The translations under genes and the position numbers were made by a program. Source: Pseudomonadota bacterium (lineage in GTDB: Bacteria > Pseudomonadota > Alphaproteobacteria > Acetobacterales > Acetobacteraceae). Taken from it: a stretch of DNA of 51,897 bases. The notes under the pieces are model-generated. The model ran no database searches. It was given only the letters and a program-made list of their open reading frames with translations, and was not told where the DNA came from. Of this stretch, positions 17,613 to 25,875 are shown piece by piece; position 1 is the first letter of the stretch, and every line of letters begins with the position of its first letter. The stretch spans positions 1-51,897 of the forward strand of contig JAKADX010000030.1 in assembly GCA_021818505.1 (NCBI GenBank). Reading direction: 5' to 3'.

Positions 17613-18683
17613 GTGACGCTGCGCCCGGCGACCCTGCTCGGCGACCTGCGGGAGCGCGCGGACGGCGGCTTCGATGGCTGGTGCTGGGCGCCGGATCGGC
17701 CCGGCGAGCGGCTGGTGGTCGATCTGCTGGTCAACGACACCGTGGCGGTTTCCATGGTGGCGGGGCTGTTCCGCCCCGACCTGCTGCCGCTCGGCTGCGG
17801 CGATGGCCATCACGGTTTTTCCCTCCGCCTGCCGCCGGACCACGTGCCGGCGGGAGAGGAATGCCTGATCAGCGCGCGCGAGCGCCGCAGCCGGCAGGTA
17901 TTCGGGCGGGTGCTGCGCGCCGGACCCGGTCTGGCGCCGCCCGGCGCGGCACGGCTGGCGGAGGCAGCGGCCGCAGTGGAGGCGCTGTGGCGGGACCTGG
18001 CGCCGCTGCGCACCGCCGCCGGCCCGGCCGGACGGCTGCGGGCTGCGTTCGGACGCCTCGCCGGCGAACTGGCTGCCCTGGAGCGGCCCGCTGCGAGCTG
18101 CGTGCCGGGGGTGGCGAACCCGGCCCTGACGCTGGTGCTGCCGGCCCCGGCTGCGGCGGGCCATCGCGCCGCCCTCGCCCCGGCGCTTGCCGAAATCGGG
18201 GCCGACATCGTGCCGGCCGACCCGGCGGCGACGCCGCAGGCCGCTCTCGCCGCCGCCGGGTCGCGCGGCGGCTGCGTGGTCCTGCTCGACCCGGCCCGTG
18301 CACCCTCGGCGGCGTCGCTGATGGCACTCGCCCGCGCGGTTGCTCAGGCACCCGATGCCGTGCTGGTGGCCGCGCCGGTCGCGGAGGCCGCCGCCGCGCT
18401 GGTGCGCCCGATGGTGAACGCGACACTGGGCCTGCCCGCCCCGCTCGGGGTGCTGATCGGCGGGCCGGGCGCGGTATGGGGCCGGCTCGGCGTCGGCGAG
18501 AGCATCACGTGCGGCGGCGACGTGGTTTTCGCGTGCGCCGATCTGGCGTTGCGCACGCGGCTGCTCGGCCGGCCGTGGCGGGTAGTGACGGAGCCGGCAG
18601 CGCCAATCCCGCCCGCGGATGGGCTGCCGCCGTCGCCGCATGCGATCGCGCGCCTGCATGAACGCTGGGGCTTTGGCGCTTGA
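17613..18683 (+). CDS. Glycosyltransferase-associated protein with degenerate GT-A-like half
   Basis: 356 residues starting at GTG 17613. Residues 1 to about 100 (FDGWCWAPDRPGERLVVDLL, then LFRPDLLPLGCGDGHHGFSL) form a beta-rich module often found attached to alphaproteobacterial glycosyltransferases. The later part (about 170-330) has the strand/helix pattern of a GT2 fold, but the metal site is lost: VVLLDPARAPSAASLMALA stands where a DxD is expected. It is therefore probably not a transferase and may be a scaffold or binding protein. It lies 22 bases after the previous gene and about 50 before a methyltransferase-like gene. Confidence 0.65.
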   Translation: MTLRPATLLGDLRERADGGFDGWCWAPDRPGERLVVDLLVNDTVAVSMVAGLFRPDLLPLGCGDGHHGFSLRLPPDHVPAGEECLISARERRSRQVFGRVLRAGPGLAPPGAARLAEAAAAVEALWRDLAPLRTAAGPAGRLRAAFGRLAGELAALERPAASCVPGVANPALTLVLPAPAAAGHRAALAPALAEIGADIVPADPAATPQAALAAAGSRGGCVVLLDPARAPSAASLMALARAVAQAPDAVLVAAPVAEAAAALVRPMVNATLGLPAPLGVLIGGPGAVWGRLGVGESITCGGDVVFACADLALRTRLLGRPWRVVTEPAAPIPPADGLPPSPHAIARLHERWGFGA

Positions 18684-18732
18684 CCGCGGCGGGGCGGGAT
18701 CAGTACGAACGCCGGGCATCACATTGGTTTAC

Positions 18733-19542
18733 ATGGCCGGCTTCGATCTTCACGTGCGGTTTCCCTCGGCGAGCCTCGCCTCGCAGGCGGAGTTCGTCGC
18801 CTTCCGCCGCGCGGACCAGGATCGGCTAGACGCTCGCTACAGCCACGAGACGGAGTTGCTCGCCGCCGGCACGGCGCTGAACCGGCCGGGCACCTGCGCG
18901 CTGTGCCTGCGCGGCACCAGTTTCGCCGTCGATCCCGCCGGGTGGGAGCGGCTGGCCGACCGTCAGGTGGTGCCGCGCTGGGACGAGGCGCTGGTCTGCG
19001 ACTGCGCCGACCGGCTCGGCAAGCGCGCCCGCGCAGTGGTCCATTTCGCGCAGGCGGCGGCCTCGCTGCGGCCCTGGACGCGGCTGCTGCTGTTCGGCCC
19101 GCCCGATCCGAGTCACAGCCGCCTCGCGGCGCTGGCCGGCGAGACCACCACCCGCGCGTCCCTGCGCCGCGACGGTGCGGACTTTCTGCTCGACGTGCCG
19201 GATGGACATTGCCATCTCGCGGTGGCGGTCGAGTGCCTGCACCGCGTGCCGCCGCTGGACGCCGCCCTCGCGGCGTTGCGCCGCACGCTGACGCCAGGCG
19301 GATCGCTGGTCTTCACCGTGCCGTTCCGCCACGACGCCGCGCGCACCCACTCGCGCGCCGACCTTGCGCGGGCGGACGGCGCGCTGCCCGCCCTGGTGCG
19401 CGACGGCGTGCACGAGATCGGCTGGGATGTGCTCGACCGGCTGCGCGCCGCCGGGTTCGCGACCGCCGCGGCGCATTGCTACTGGTCTGCGGAACTCGGC
19501 TATCTCGGCGCGTTCAGCATGATCTTCCATGCCGCGCTCTGA
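18733..19542 (+). CDS. Methyltransferase-like protein with N-terminal Cys pairs
   Basis: 269 residues from the ATG at 18733 (the frame opens at 18619; a TTG lies at 18724; none has a strong ribosome site). The N-terminal third has CALC followed later by CDC, a possible metal site. The rest follows a class I SAM-methyltransferase outline: LLLFGPPDPSHSRLAALAG in the first strand/loop, VAVECLHRVPPLDAALAALR in the EvlEHv-like position, and LTPGGSLVFTVPFRHD near strand 5. The glycine-rich SAM loop (GxGxG) is not clearly preserved, so activity is doubtful. The 3' end overlaps the GHMP kinase gene by 14 bases. It belongs to the polysaccharide locus by position. Confidence 0.7.
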   Translation: MAGFDLHVRFPSASLASQAEFVAFRRADQDRLDARYSHETELLAAGTALNRPGTCALCLRGTSFAVDPAGWERLADRQVVPRWDEALVCDCADRLGKRARAVVHFAQAAASLRPWTRLLLFGPPDPSHSRLAALAGETTTRASLRRDGADFLLDVPDGHCHLAVAVECLHRVPPLDAALAALRRTLTPGGSLVFTVPFRHDAARTHSRADLARADGALPALVRDGVHEIGWDVLDRLRAAGFATAAAHCYWSAELGYLGAFSMIFHAAL

Positions 19543-20599
19543 TATCGCCATCCGCGCCGGGGAGACGGTGCGGGCACGCGCGCCCTTGCGGCTGGGGCTG
19601 GCGGGCGGCGGGACCGATCTCAGCCCGTATTGCGACGCGTTCGGCGGCGCGGTGCTGAACTGCACCATCGACCGTTACGCCTACTGCTTCATCGAACCTT
19701 CGCCCGACGGCAACCTGCACTTCATCGCCCATGACCTCGACATCACCGAGGCGCTGCCGCGCGACGAGGCGGCGCTGGCGCGCGCGCGGCTGGCCATGCA
19801 CGCCGGCGTCTATCGGCGCATGACGCGCGACTACGCGGCGGGGGCGCTGCCGGCGCTCAGGATCAGCACCTATGTCGATGCGCCGCCCGGCTCCGGCCTC
19901 GGCTCGTCCTCGGCGCTGATGGTGGCGATGGTGGAGGCGTTCCGCAGTCTGCTCGGCCTGCCGCTCGGCCTCTATGACGTGGCGCATCTGGCCTATGAAA
20001 TCGAGCGCAACGACCTGGGGCTGGCAGGGGGCAAGCAGGACCAGTACGCCTCCGCCTTCGGTGGCGCCAACTTCATCGAGTTCCTTGCCGCCGACCGCGT
20101 CATCGTCAATCCGCTGCGGGTGCCGCGCGGGGTGATGAACGAGCTGGAAACCTCGCTGGTCACCTGTTTCACCGGCCTGTCGCGCCAGTCCGACCACATC
20201 ATCGCCGAACAGCAGCGCCATATGACGCGCGCCGACGCCGAGCCGATGGAGAGCCTGCATCAGCTCAAGCGCGACGCGGTGGAGATGAAGCAGGCGCTGC
20301 TGCGCGGCGAGATCGCGCAGGTGGCCGAGATTCTCAACCGCTCCTGGCGCGCCAAGAAGCGCACCGCGAGCGCGGTCAGCAACCCGCACATGGAGGCGCT
20401 GTACGAGGCGGCGCTGGCGCAAGGTGCGCTCGCGGGCAAGGTGTCGGGCGCGGGCGGCGGCGGATTCTTCATGTTCATCGTGCCGCCGCAGCGGCGGGTG
20501 AAGCTGATCCGAGCCCTCAACGACATGGCGGCGACGGCGAGTGCCGTGCATTTCACCGCCGAAGGCGCGGAGTCCTGGGTCACCGGCGCGACGCGCTGA
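19529..20599 (+). CDS. hddA: GHMP kinase, D-glycero-D-manno-heptose 7-phosphate kinase-like
   Basis: 356 residues. RAPLRLGLAGGGTDLSPYCD is the N-terminal substrate motif, PPGSGLGSSSALMVAM is the GHMP ATP loop, and KVSGAGGGGFFMFI is the C-terminal motif 3. The whole pattern matches HddA-type kinases, which phosphorylate the anomeric carbon of heptose 7-phosphate on the route to GDP-heptose for S-layer or surface glycans. Closely related fucose and other sugar kinases cannot be excluded. No heptose isomerase, phosphatase or nucleotidyltransferase gene is present here, so those steps must be encoded elsewhere. The ATG lies inside the 3' end of the preceding gene. It is the last gene of the plus-strand series and converges on the unknown pair. 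Confidence 0.85.
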   Translation: MPRSDIAIRAGETVRARAPLRLGLAGGGTDLSPYCDAFGGAVLNCTIDRYAYCFIEPSPDGNLHFIAHDLDITEALPRDEAALARARLAMHAGVYRRMTRDYAAGALPALRISTYVDAPPGSGLGSSSALMVAMVEAFRSLLGLPLGLYDVAHLAYEIERNDLGLAGGKQDQYASAFGGANFIEFLAADRVIVNPLRVPRGVMNELETSLVTCFTGLSRQSDHIIAEQQRHMTRADAEPMESLHQLKRDAVEMKQALLRGEIAQVAEILNRSWRAKKRTASAVSNPHMEALYEAALAQGALAGKVSGAGGGGFFMFIVPPQRRVKLIRALNDMAATASAVHFTAEGAESWVTGATR

Positions 20600-20603
20600 C
20601 CGC

Positions 20604-21794
20604 TTACGGTCCGCCCTCCACCAGCGCCAGCGCCGCGTCCGGCCCGAGCAGGATCTCGGCCAGGCGCAGGCGCGCGTTGGGCGCGAGCAGCGTCCCGGCG
20701 GTGAGCCGCCCGGCGGTGCCGGACAGCACGCGGTCATAGACCTCGGCCTCGCCCAGCCGCCGCCCGACCGCATCCAGCAGGCGCAGCGCGCGCGCCGTAT
20801 CCTCCATCGCCGCGAGGTCGGCCGCCTCGGCGGCCATCTCCGCCGCGACGGCGAGCGACTCCGCCGCCGCTGCCATCCGGTCCCGGCACATGGCCGACAG
20901 ATCCTGCCGCGCCGCGCGCACCATCTGCATCCGCGACGGCCGCTCCGCCGCCCCCGCCGCCGCTTCGAGTTCCTCCAGCAGCCGCGCCGAGCGACGCACC
21001 TGGTCCGCCGCCTCCGGCAGCGCCGCATCAGATGCGACCGCGCCGCGCAGGTCGCCGAGCAGGAACGCCATGACCCGGTCACTCGCCTGCCCGGCACCGC
21101 CGGCCTCGCCGATGCCGTCGGCCAGTTGTAGCAGCCGCTGCGCGCGCGGCAGCCGGCGCAGCAACAGCGCCAGCATCATCGTCAGCGCCGCCCCGCCGCG
21201 CGCCCCGGCCTGGCGCAGCAGCCGCTCCGCTTCCGCCAGCGCGGTCTGACCGGCAAGCGTCGGCAGCTTGTGCAGCGGCACGCCCTCGCCGAGCAGCACG
21301 CCAAGCGGGACGACGAGCGCTCGATGGGCCGCAGGCGGAAGGCCGGTCGCGCTCGTCCAGTCGGCCGGCGGCAGGCGGCCGGGCAGCAGCTTCGCCGCCT
21401 CCGCCCAGAGCGGCGCGCCGCACTCGGCGACCACGGCTTCGTCCTCCATGCTGCGGCCGGCGCAGCGCGCGCGCAGGGGATCGGCCGCTTCGCCCAACGC
21501 CGCGCACAGATCGCCACCAAGCGCCGCGAGCGCCGAGCGCGGGATGCCCGGGCTGCCGATCTGCCAGGAAGCGCTCGGCACGATCAGCGGCTCGACCGGC
21601 GCGAACAGCAGTCGCGTGAGCGTCAGCGGCCGGGGCGGACGCAGCCGCGCGAGCCGCGGGCGCAGCGGAGCGATCAGCGCATCGGCGTCGCCGCGCGCCG
21701 GCAGCGCGTCCACCACCGCGACCACCCGGCGCAGGCGCGCGTCGGCGGCGGAGAGCAGATGCTCCTGCAGCCCGGCGTCGGTCGCATCGGTCAC
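20604..21794 (-). CDS. Conserved hypothetical protein, helical (unknown pair, gene 2)
   Basis: 396 residues, not recognised. It is very Ala/Leu/Arg-rich and predicted helical. Recognisable stretches are LIVPSASWQIGSPGIPRSAL near residue 75-95 and LPPAAHRALVVPLGVLLGEG near 155-175. There is no signal peptide, membrane helix or nucleotide motif. The start is GTG at 21794 overlapping the stop of the upstream gene (GTGA), so the two are translated together and probably act together. The stop is 4 bases beyond the convergent GHMP kinase stop. Confidence 0.7.
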   Translation of the reverse strand: MTDATDAGLQEHLLSAADARLRRVVAVVDALPARGDADALIAPLRPRLARLRPPRPLTLTRLLFAPVEPLIVPSASWQIGSPGIPRSALAALGGDLCAALGEAADPLRARCAGRSMEDEAVVAECGAPLWAEAAKLLPGRLPPADWTSATGLPPAAHRALVVPLGVLLGEGVPLHKLPTLAGQTALAEAERLLRQAGARGGAALTMMLALLLRRLPRAQRLLQLADGIGEAGGAGQASDRVMAFLLGDLRGAVASDAALPEAADQVRRSARLLEELEAAAGAAERPSRMQMVRAARQDLSAMCRDRMAAAAESLAVAAEMAAEAADLAAMEDTARALRLLDAVGRRLGEAEVYDRVLSGTAGRLTAGTLLAPNARLRLAEILLGPDAALALVEGGP

Positions 21795-22792
21795 GGCGCC
21801 GCGCCGGCAAGCGTCAGCGCACCGGCGAGCAGCCGCTCGTTGCGTGCGATCATGTCCTGCGGCGTGACGCCGCTGCGCCAGTCGCCGCCGCGCAGCACGC
21901 CGCGCAGCGTGTCCGCCATGTCATGCCGCGGCGGCACTCCAGCACCCGCCCCGACCTCGCGCGGCAGCGGCGGCACCAGCGCCGCCATCTCCGGCAACGT
22001 CGCCGCCGGGCGGCCGAGCCGCTCGTCCGGGCAGGTCCACAGCCGGCACAGCCACGCCCAGCCATCCAGCAGCCATTCAACCCGCGCCAGGTCGTCCGCC
22101 AGCGCCTCGGGAGCCGCGATCCAGCGCCGCAGCAGTGCCGCCGGCTCGGCCGCCAGCGTGCGCGCCGCAAGCAGCGCGCCCCGCGCCGCGGCGGCCGCGC
22201 GCCGGGCGGCCGCCGCCACCAGTTCGGCCTCGGTCGCGAGACCGCCGGTGCGGGGTGGGTCGGCGAGTGCCTCGGCGAGAGCGGTCATGGCGGCCAGGGT
22301 GCGCGGCACGCGCGCCGTCTCGGCATCCGGACCCAGGCCGAGCGGGCCGAACAGACCGGCCAGCGGCTCCGGCCCACCGTTGGGCAGACCGGCGCGCGCG
22401 CGGTGCAGGTCGGCCGCATCCTGTTGCCGTGCGGTCGCGGCGGCCTGCGCCGCCTCCGTCCCCGCCAACCCGGACGCGGCTTCGGCGCATACCGCCGCGC
22501 GCACCGTGGCCGGAGTCAGCGCAGGCAGGGCCGCAAGCCGCGCGCCGAGCCGTCGATCGAACAGGGTGGGGCTGCACAGCGTGCCGACACGCTCCCACGG
22601 CAGGATGCCGACGCTTCCGGGTCCCACCACCTCGGGCAGCACCAGTTCCGGCCCGATCCGTCCGATCAGGCGCAGCCGCGCGCCGGCGAGGTGGGGCGTG
22701 GTGAACGGCACCGCCACGCCGCGCTCGCGGAACGTCATCGGCTGCCAGCCCTGCGCCCGGCCGGCCACCACCTGCGCGGCAGACTGCGACAT
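21791..22792 (-). CDS. Conserved hypothetical protein (unknown pair, gene 1)
   Basis: 333 residues, not assigned to a named family. The N-terminal 90 residues are the most ordered (FRERGVAVPFTTPHLAGARL, then GPGSVGILPWERV and TLFDRRLGARLAAL). I associate this opening with unknown alphaproteobacterial proteins from memory. The middle is an Ala-rich helical region, and the end (HDMADTLRGVLRGGDWRSG, VTPQDMIARNERLLAG) is also structured. No transmembrane or catalytic motif is visible. The ATG at 22792 is clear. The stop overlaps the GTG of the following unknown gene, making a two-gene unit. Confidence 0.7.
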   Translation of the reverse strand: MSQSAAQVVAGRAQGWQPMTFRERGVAVPFTTPHLAGARLRLIGRIGPELVLPEVVGPGSVGILPWERVGTLCSPTLFDRRLGARLAALPALTPATVRAAVCAEAASGLAGTEAAQAAATARQQDAADLHRARAGLPNGGPEPLAGLFGPLGLGPDAETARVPRTLAAMTALAEALADPPRTGGLATEAELVAAAARRAAAAARGALLAARTLAAEPAALLRRWIAAPEALADDLARVEWLLDGWAWLCRLWTCPDERLGRPAATLPEMAALVPPLPREVGAGAGVPPRHDMADTLRGVLRGGDWRSGVTPQDMIARNERLLAGALTLAGAAP

Positions 22793-22852
22793 GCGCCCCT
22801 CGCATCGACGGCACGCAGCCTGCGCGCGGCGCGTGAAGGAATGGTTGCCGGT

Positions 22853-23644
22853 TCAGCGCCCGCGCCACACCGGCTTGCGCTTCTCCAGGAACGCACGGGT
22901 GGCGTTACGGAAATCCTCGGTCTCGGCGAAGTCGTTGGCCGCCGCTTCCTCCTCGGCGGTCAGCGGCAGCGGCCCGCGCAGCCGCCGGATCGCCGCCTTG
23001 TGGAAACGTGCCGAGAGCGGGCTGCCCTCGGCGATGCGCCCCGCCAGCGCCAGCGCCTCCGCTTCCACCGCGGCGTCGGCGACGAGCCGGGAGAGCAGCC
23101 CTTTTTCGTAAGCCTCGCGACCGGTGAAGATGCGGCCCTCGATGAACACCTCGGCGGCAACGCCCGTGCCGGCGAGTTCGATCACCGGGTCAAGCTCGGC
23201 GTAAGGATACCAGATGCCGAGGTTGCGCGCGGTGATGCCGAACCGCATCCCCTCCCCGCCGACGCGGAAGTCGCACATGGTGGCGATGCCGGCGCCGCCG
23301 CCCAGGCACCAGCCCTGGATCATCGCCACCACCGGATGAATGCACAGCCGGATCGCCTGCATCGAATCATGCAGCGCGGCGGCGTAGCGATCCTCCTGCG
23401 CGCGCGAGCCGCGTTCGGCGGCGAAGGCGGAGATGTCGGCGCCGGCGCTGAATGCCTCCGTCCCCGCGCCGCGCAGCACCACGCAGCGCAGCGTCGCGTC
23501 GGCCGAGAGCGCCTGCATGGTCGCCGCAAGCCCGTGCCACATGGCCAGATCGAAGGCATTGCGCCGCGCCGGGCGGTCGAAGGTGACGACAGCGATCTCG
23601 CCGTCGCGGGCAACCGGCAGGTTGGGATGCAGGGGGAAGGTCAT
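22853..23644 (-). CDS. Enoyl-CoA hydratase/isomerase (crotonase) family protein
   Basis: 263 residues. AFSAGADISAFAAERGSRAQ and GWCLGGGAGIATMCDFRVG supply the two oxyanion-hole backbone sites that hold the acyl-CoA thioester. The two Glu residues used by classical hydratases are not in place: the first site reads GGGAG and the second region FGITARNLG. It may therefore be an isomerase, hydrolase or decarboxylase-type crotonase rather than a hydratase. The ATG at 23644 begins MTFPLHPNLPVARDGEIAVV, a usual crotonase opening. Its start overlaps the stop of the glycosylase gene upstream. The CoA-transferase gene at 24688 is a plausible pathway partner. Confidence 0.88.
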   Translation of the reverse strand: MTFPLHPNLPVARDGEIAVVTFDRPARRNAFDLAMWHGLAATMQALSADATLRCVVLRGAGTEAFSAGADISAFAAERGSRAQEDRYAAALHDSMQAIRLCIHPVVAMIQGWCLGGGAGIATMCDFRVGGEGMRFGITARNLGIWYPYAELDPVIELAGTGVAAEVFIEGRIFTGREAYEKGLLSRLVADAAVEAEALALAGRIAEGSPLSARFHKAAIRRLRGPLPLTAEEEAAANDFAETEDFRNATRAFLEKRKPVWRGR

Positions 23645-24315
23645 GCGGCCGGCTCCGGCGCTGGGGTGATGACGAGGTCGTCCATCGCGGCGCGGCCGGT
23701 GACGTGGCGCCAGTGGTGCCAGAGCAGCCGTGCGGCCAGCGCCCGGTGCGGCCGCCAAGCCTCCGCCAGGGCGCGCAGTGCCGCTGGGCCGGGCCGGGCC
23801 TCCAATCGTTTCAGATGCGCCGCCGCAGCGGCCAGGGCGAGATCGGCCGCGGGGAAGACGTCGGCACGGCCAAGTGCGAACAGCAGATACACCTCCGCCG
23901 TCCAGCGGCCGAGGCCGCGCACGGACGCGATGACGGCGACGGCGTCCTCGTCGTCCAGCGCCGCCAGCGCCTCGGTCGCCAGCCGCCCCTCGGCAAAGGC
24001 CGCGGCGAGCGCGCGGGCATGGGCGATCTTGGGTCGCGACAGGCCGGCCGCGCGCAGCGCCTCATCTGACAGGGCGAGCAATCCCTCGGGCGAGGCGGCG
24101 CCCGGCAGGGCGGCGACCCGGCGCCAGATCGCGGCGGCGGCCTGGTTGCTGATCTGCTGGCCAACGATCGCCTGCAACAGCCCGCAGAATCCGGCCGGCC
24201 GCAGCCGCCAGGGCAACGGCCCGGCGGCCGGCTCGATGCCGGCGAGGTCGGGATCGCGCGCGCAGAGTTGGGCCAGCGCGGCGCGCGCCTCCGGCGGAGG
24301 GTGCGGAAAGGTCAC
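23641..24315 (-). CDS. DNA-3-methyladenine glycosylase II (AlkA-like, HhH-GPD)
   Basis: 224 residues from the GTG at 24315. The helix-hairpin-helix region reads ASVRGLGRWTAEVYLLFALG, and Asp158 in FPAADLAL matches the catalytic Asp of AlkA, so it should excise alkylated bases to begin base-excision repair. IVGQQISNQAAAAIWRR is the typical first-domain motif. There is no C-terminal iron-sulphur Cys cluster, which separates it from endonuclease III. The start is uncertain: no clear ribosome site is seen and the frame is open to a TTG at 24435. The stop overlaps the crotonase start (ATGA). Confidence 0.88.
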   Translation of the reverse strand: MTFPHPPPEARAALAQLCARDPDLAGIEPAAGPLPWRLRPAGFCGLLQAIVGQQISNQAAAAIWRRVAALPGAASPEGLLALSDEALRAAGLSRPKIAHARALAAAFAEGRLATEALAALDDEDAVAVIASVRGLGRWTAEVYLLFALGRADVFPAADLALAAAAAHLKRLEARPGPAALRALAEAWRPHRALAARLLWHHWRHVTGRAAMDDLVITPAPEPAA

Positions 24316-24440
24316 GCGCGCGTTGTGCGCGCGGGCGGCGCCGAGCGCAACGCTCGCGCCACGCGCGACCTTGCGGCGACCGTTGGCCGCGCCCACCTCC
24401 GACCTCACGGCGCCAACTCGGTCCCAGGAGGGCAATCGGG

Positions 24441-24566
24441 ATGATCCGCCTTATCGCCGCGCTCATGATCCTCGCGGGCAGCGTGCTCACCGTCGCCGCG
24501 TGCAACGGCAATTCCACCGCCACGCAGCCGACCGGCGGGAGCAACCAGTCCCAGCAGCGCTACTGA
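24441..24566 (+). CDS. Small lipoprotein, 41 residues
   Basis: A short gene with ATG at 24441, AGGAGGG eight bases upstream, and TGA at 24564. The product begins MIRLIAALMILAGSVLTVAA, a lipoprotein signal, with the acceptor Cys21 in VAAC. The mature part is only about 21 residues, rich in Asn, Gln, Ser and Thr and ending QSQQRY. It is reminiscent of entericidin-like or small outer-membrane lipoproteins by size and layout, not by clear homology. It lies divergent from the glycosylase gene. A weak hairpin at 24572-24596 follows the stop. Confidence 0.65.
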   Translation: MIRLIAALMILAGSVLTVAACNGNSTATQPTGGSNQSQQRY

Positions 24567-24571
24567 GGCAT

Positions 24572-24596
24572 CGCCGGTCGGCTTTCCTGGCCGGCG
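24572..24596 (+). terminator. Possible hairpin after the small lipoprotein gene
   Basis: CGCCGGTC (24572-24579) pairs with GGCCGGCG (24589-24596), with one G-T wobble and a 9-base loop. No T-run follows, so any terminator function is weakly supported. Confidence 0.3.
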
Positions 24597-24687
24597 AGGT
24601 TCCGCCTATGCTTCCGTCGAACCCGCCGCGCCAGGAGTGAAGCCATGCGGATGCCAGCCTGCGCGACCGCGCGCGGAGCCGCTGATC

Positions 24688-25824
24688 GTGACTGACGCCG
24701 ATCGCCGTCCACTCACCGGCCTGCTGGTCGTCGCGCTGGAGCAGGCGGTGGCGGCGCCGCTGTGCTCGGCCCGCCTCGCCGATGCCGGCGCGCGCGTCAT
24801 CAAGATCGAGCGGGCGGAGGGCGACTTCGCGCGCGGCTACGACGCTGCGGTGAACGGGCTGTCGAGCTATTTCGTCTGGCTCAATCGCGGCAAGGAAAGC
24901 CTCGTCGCCGACATCAAGGAGCCGGACGACGCGGCGCTGCTGCACCGCATCCTCTCGCGCGCCGACGTGTTCATCCAGAACCTCGCCCCCGGTGCCGCCG
25001 CGCGCGCGGGCTTCGGGTCCGAGGAATTGCGGCGCCGCTATCCCCGGCTCATCACCGTGGACATCACCGGCTATGGCAGCGGCCACAGCTATGCCGACAT
25101 GAAGGCCTATGACCTGCTGGTACAGGCGGAGAGCGGGCTGGCCTCGATCACCGGCCACCCCGCCGGGCCGGGGCGCGTCGGCGTCTCGGTCTGCGACATC
25201 GCCTGCGGCATGGCGGCGCACGCGGCGGTGCTGGAGGCGCTGATCGCGCGCGGCGTCACCGGCCAGGGCGCGCGGCTTGCGGTCAGCCTGTTCGACGCGC
25301 TTGCCGACTGGATGAACGTGCCGCTGCTGTATTACGAGGGCACCGGCCGCGCGCCGCAGCGGCTGGGGCTCGCGCATCCCTCGATCTGCCCATATGGCGC
25401 CTTCGCGCTGGCCGACGGCGCGCTGGTGCTGATCTCGATTCAGAACGAGCGCGAATGGGCGAATTTCTGCCGCGTCGTGCTGGAGGCACCCGACCTGCCG
25501 CAGCGCGCCGGATTTGAGAGCAACAACGCCCGCGTCGCCAACCGCCCGGAGGTCGATGCGCTGGTGGCGCGCGCTTTCGCCGCCATGACGCGCGCGCAGG
25601 CGGCCGGGCGGCTGCGGGAGGCCAACACCGCCTATGGCTTCGTCAACGACGTGGCGGCGCTGGCGCACCATCCGGCGCTGCGGCGCATCGGGGTGGCGAC
25701 GCCGAACGGCACTGCCTCGCTGATCGCCCCGCCGGCGCTCCGGAACGGCGAAGCCCCGCCGCTCGGTGCGGTGCCGGGGGTCGGCGCCGACGGCACGCGC
25801 ATCCGTGCGGAGTTCGGCGCCTGA
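24688..25824 (+). CDS. Class III CoA-transferase (CaiB/BaiF family)
   Basis: 378 residues from the GTG at 24688 (GGAG about 11 bases upstream; another GTG at 24637 would add 17 residues with no family match). GLLVVALEQAVAAPLCSARL is the family N-terminus. Asp170 in VCDIACGMAAH aligns with the catalytic Asp that forms the aspartyl-CoA anhydride. ITGYGSGHSYADMKAYDLLV and LAHPSICPYGAF are typical of the succinyl-CoA:mesaconate/citramalate/itaconate branch, but the acid is not certain. It probably acts with acyl-CoA enzymes such as the nearby crotonase. Confidence 0.88.
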   Translation: MTDADRRPLTGLLVVALEQAVAAPLCSARLADAGARVIKIERAEGDFARGYDAAVNGLSSYFVWLNRGKESLVADIKEPDDAALLHRILSRADVFIQNLAPGAAARAGFGSEELRRRYPRLITVDITGYGSGHSYADMKAYDLLVQAESGLASITGHPAGPGRVGVSVCDIACGMAAHAAVLEALIARGVTGQGARLAVSLFDALADWMNVPLLYYEGTGRAPQRLGLAHPSICPYGAFALADGALVLISIQNEREWANFCRVVLEAPDLPQRAGFESNNARVANRPEVDALVARAFAAMTRAQAAGRLREANTAYGFVNDVAALAHHPALRRIGVATPNGTASLIAPPALRNGEAPPLGAVPGVGADGTRIRAEFGA

Positions 25825-25875
25825 CAACGATGCCGCACTGGATCGTCCTGCCGCGCCCGGCCTAGACTGTCCCGC

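Noticed and set aside
19514-21097. Open frame of 527 codons on the minus strand
   Set aside because: Crosses the GHMP kinase and the unknown gene in a shadow frame; composition is Arg/His-rich with no domain.
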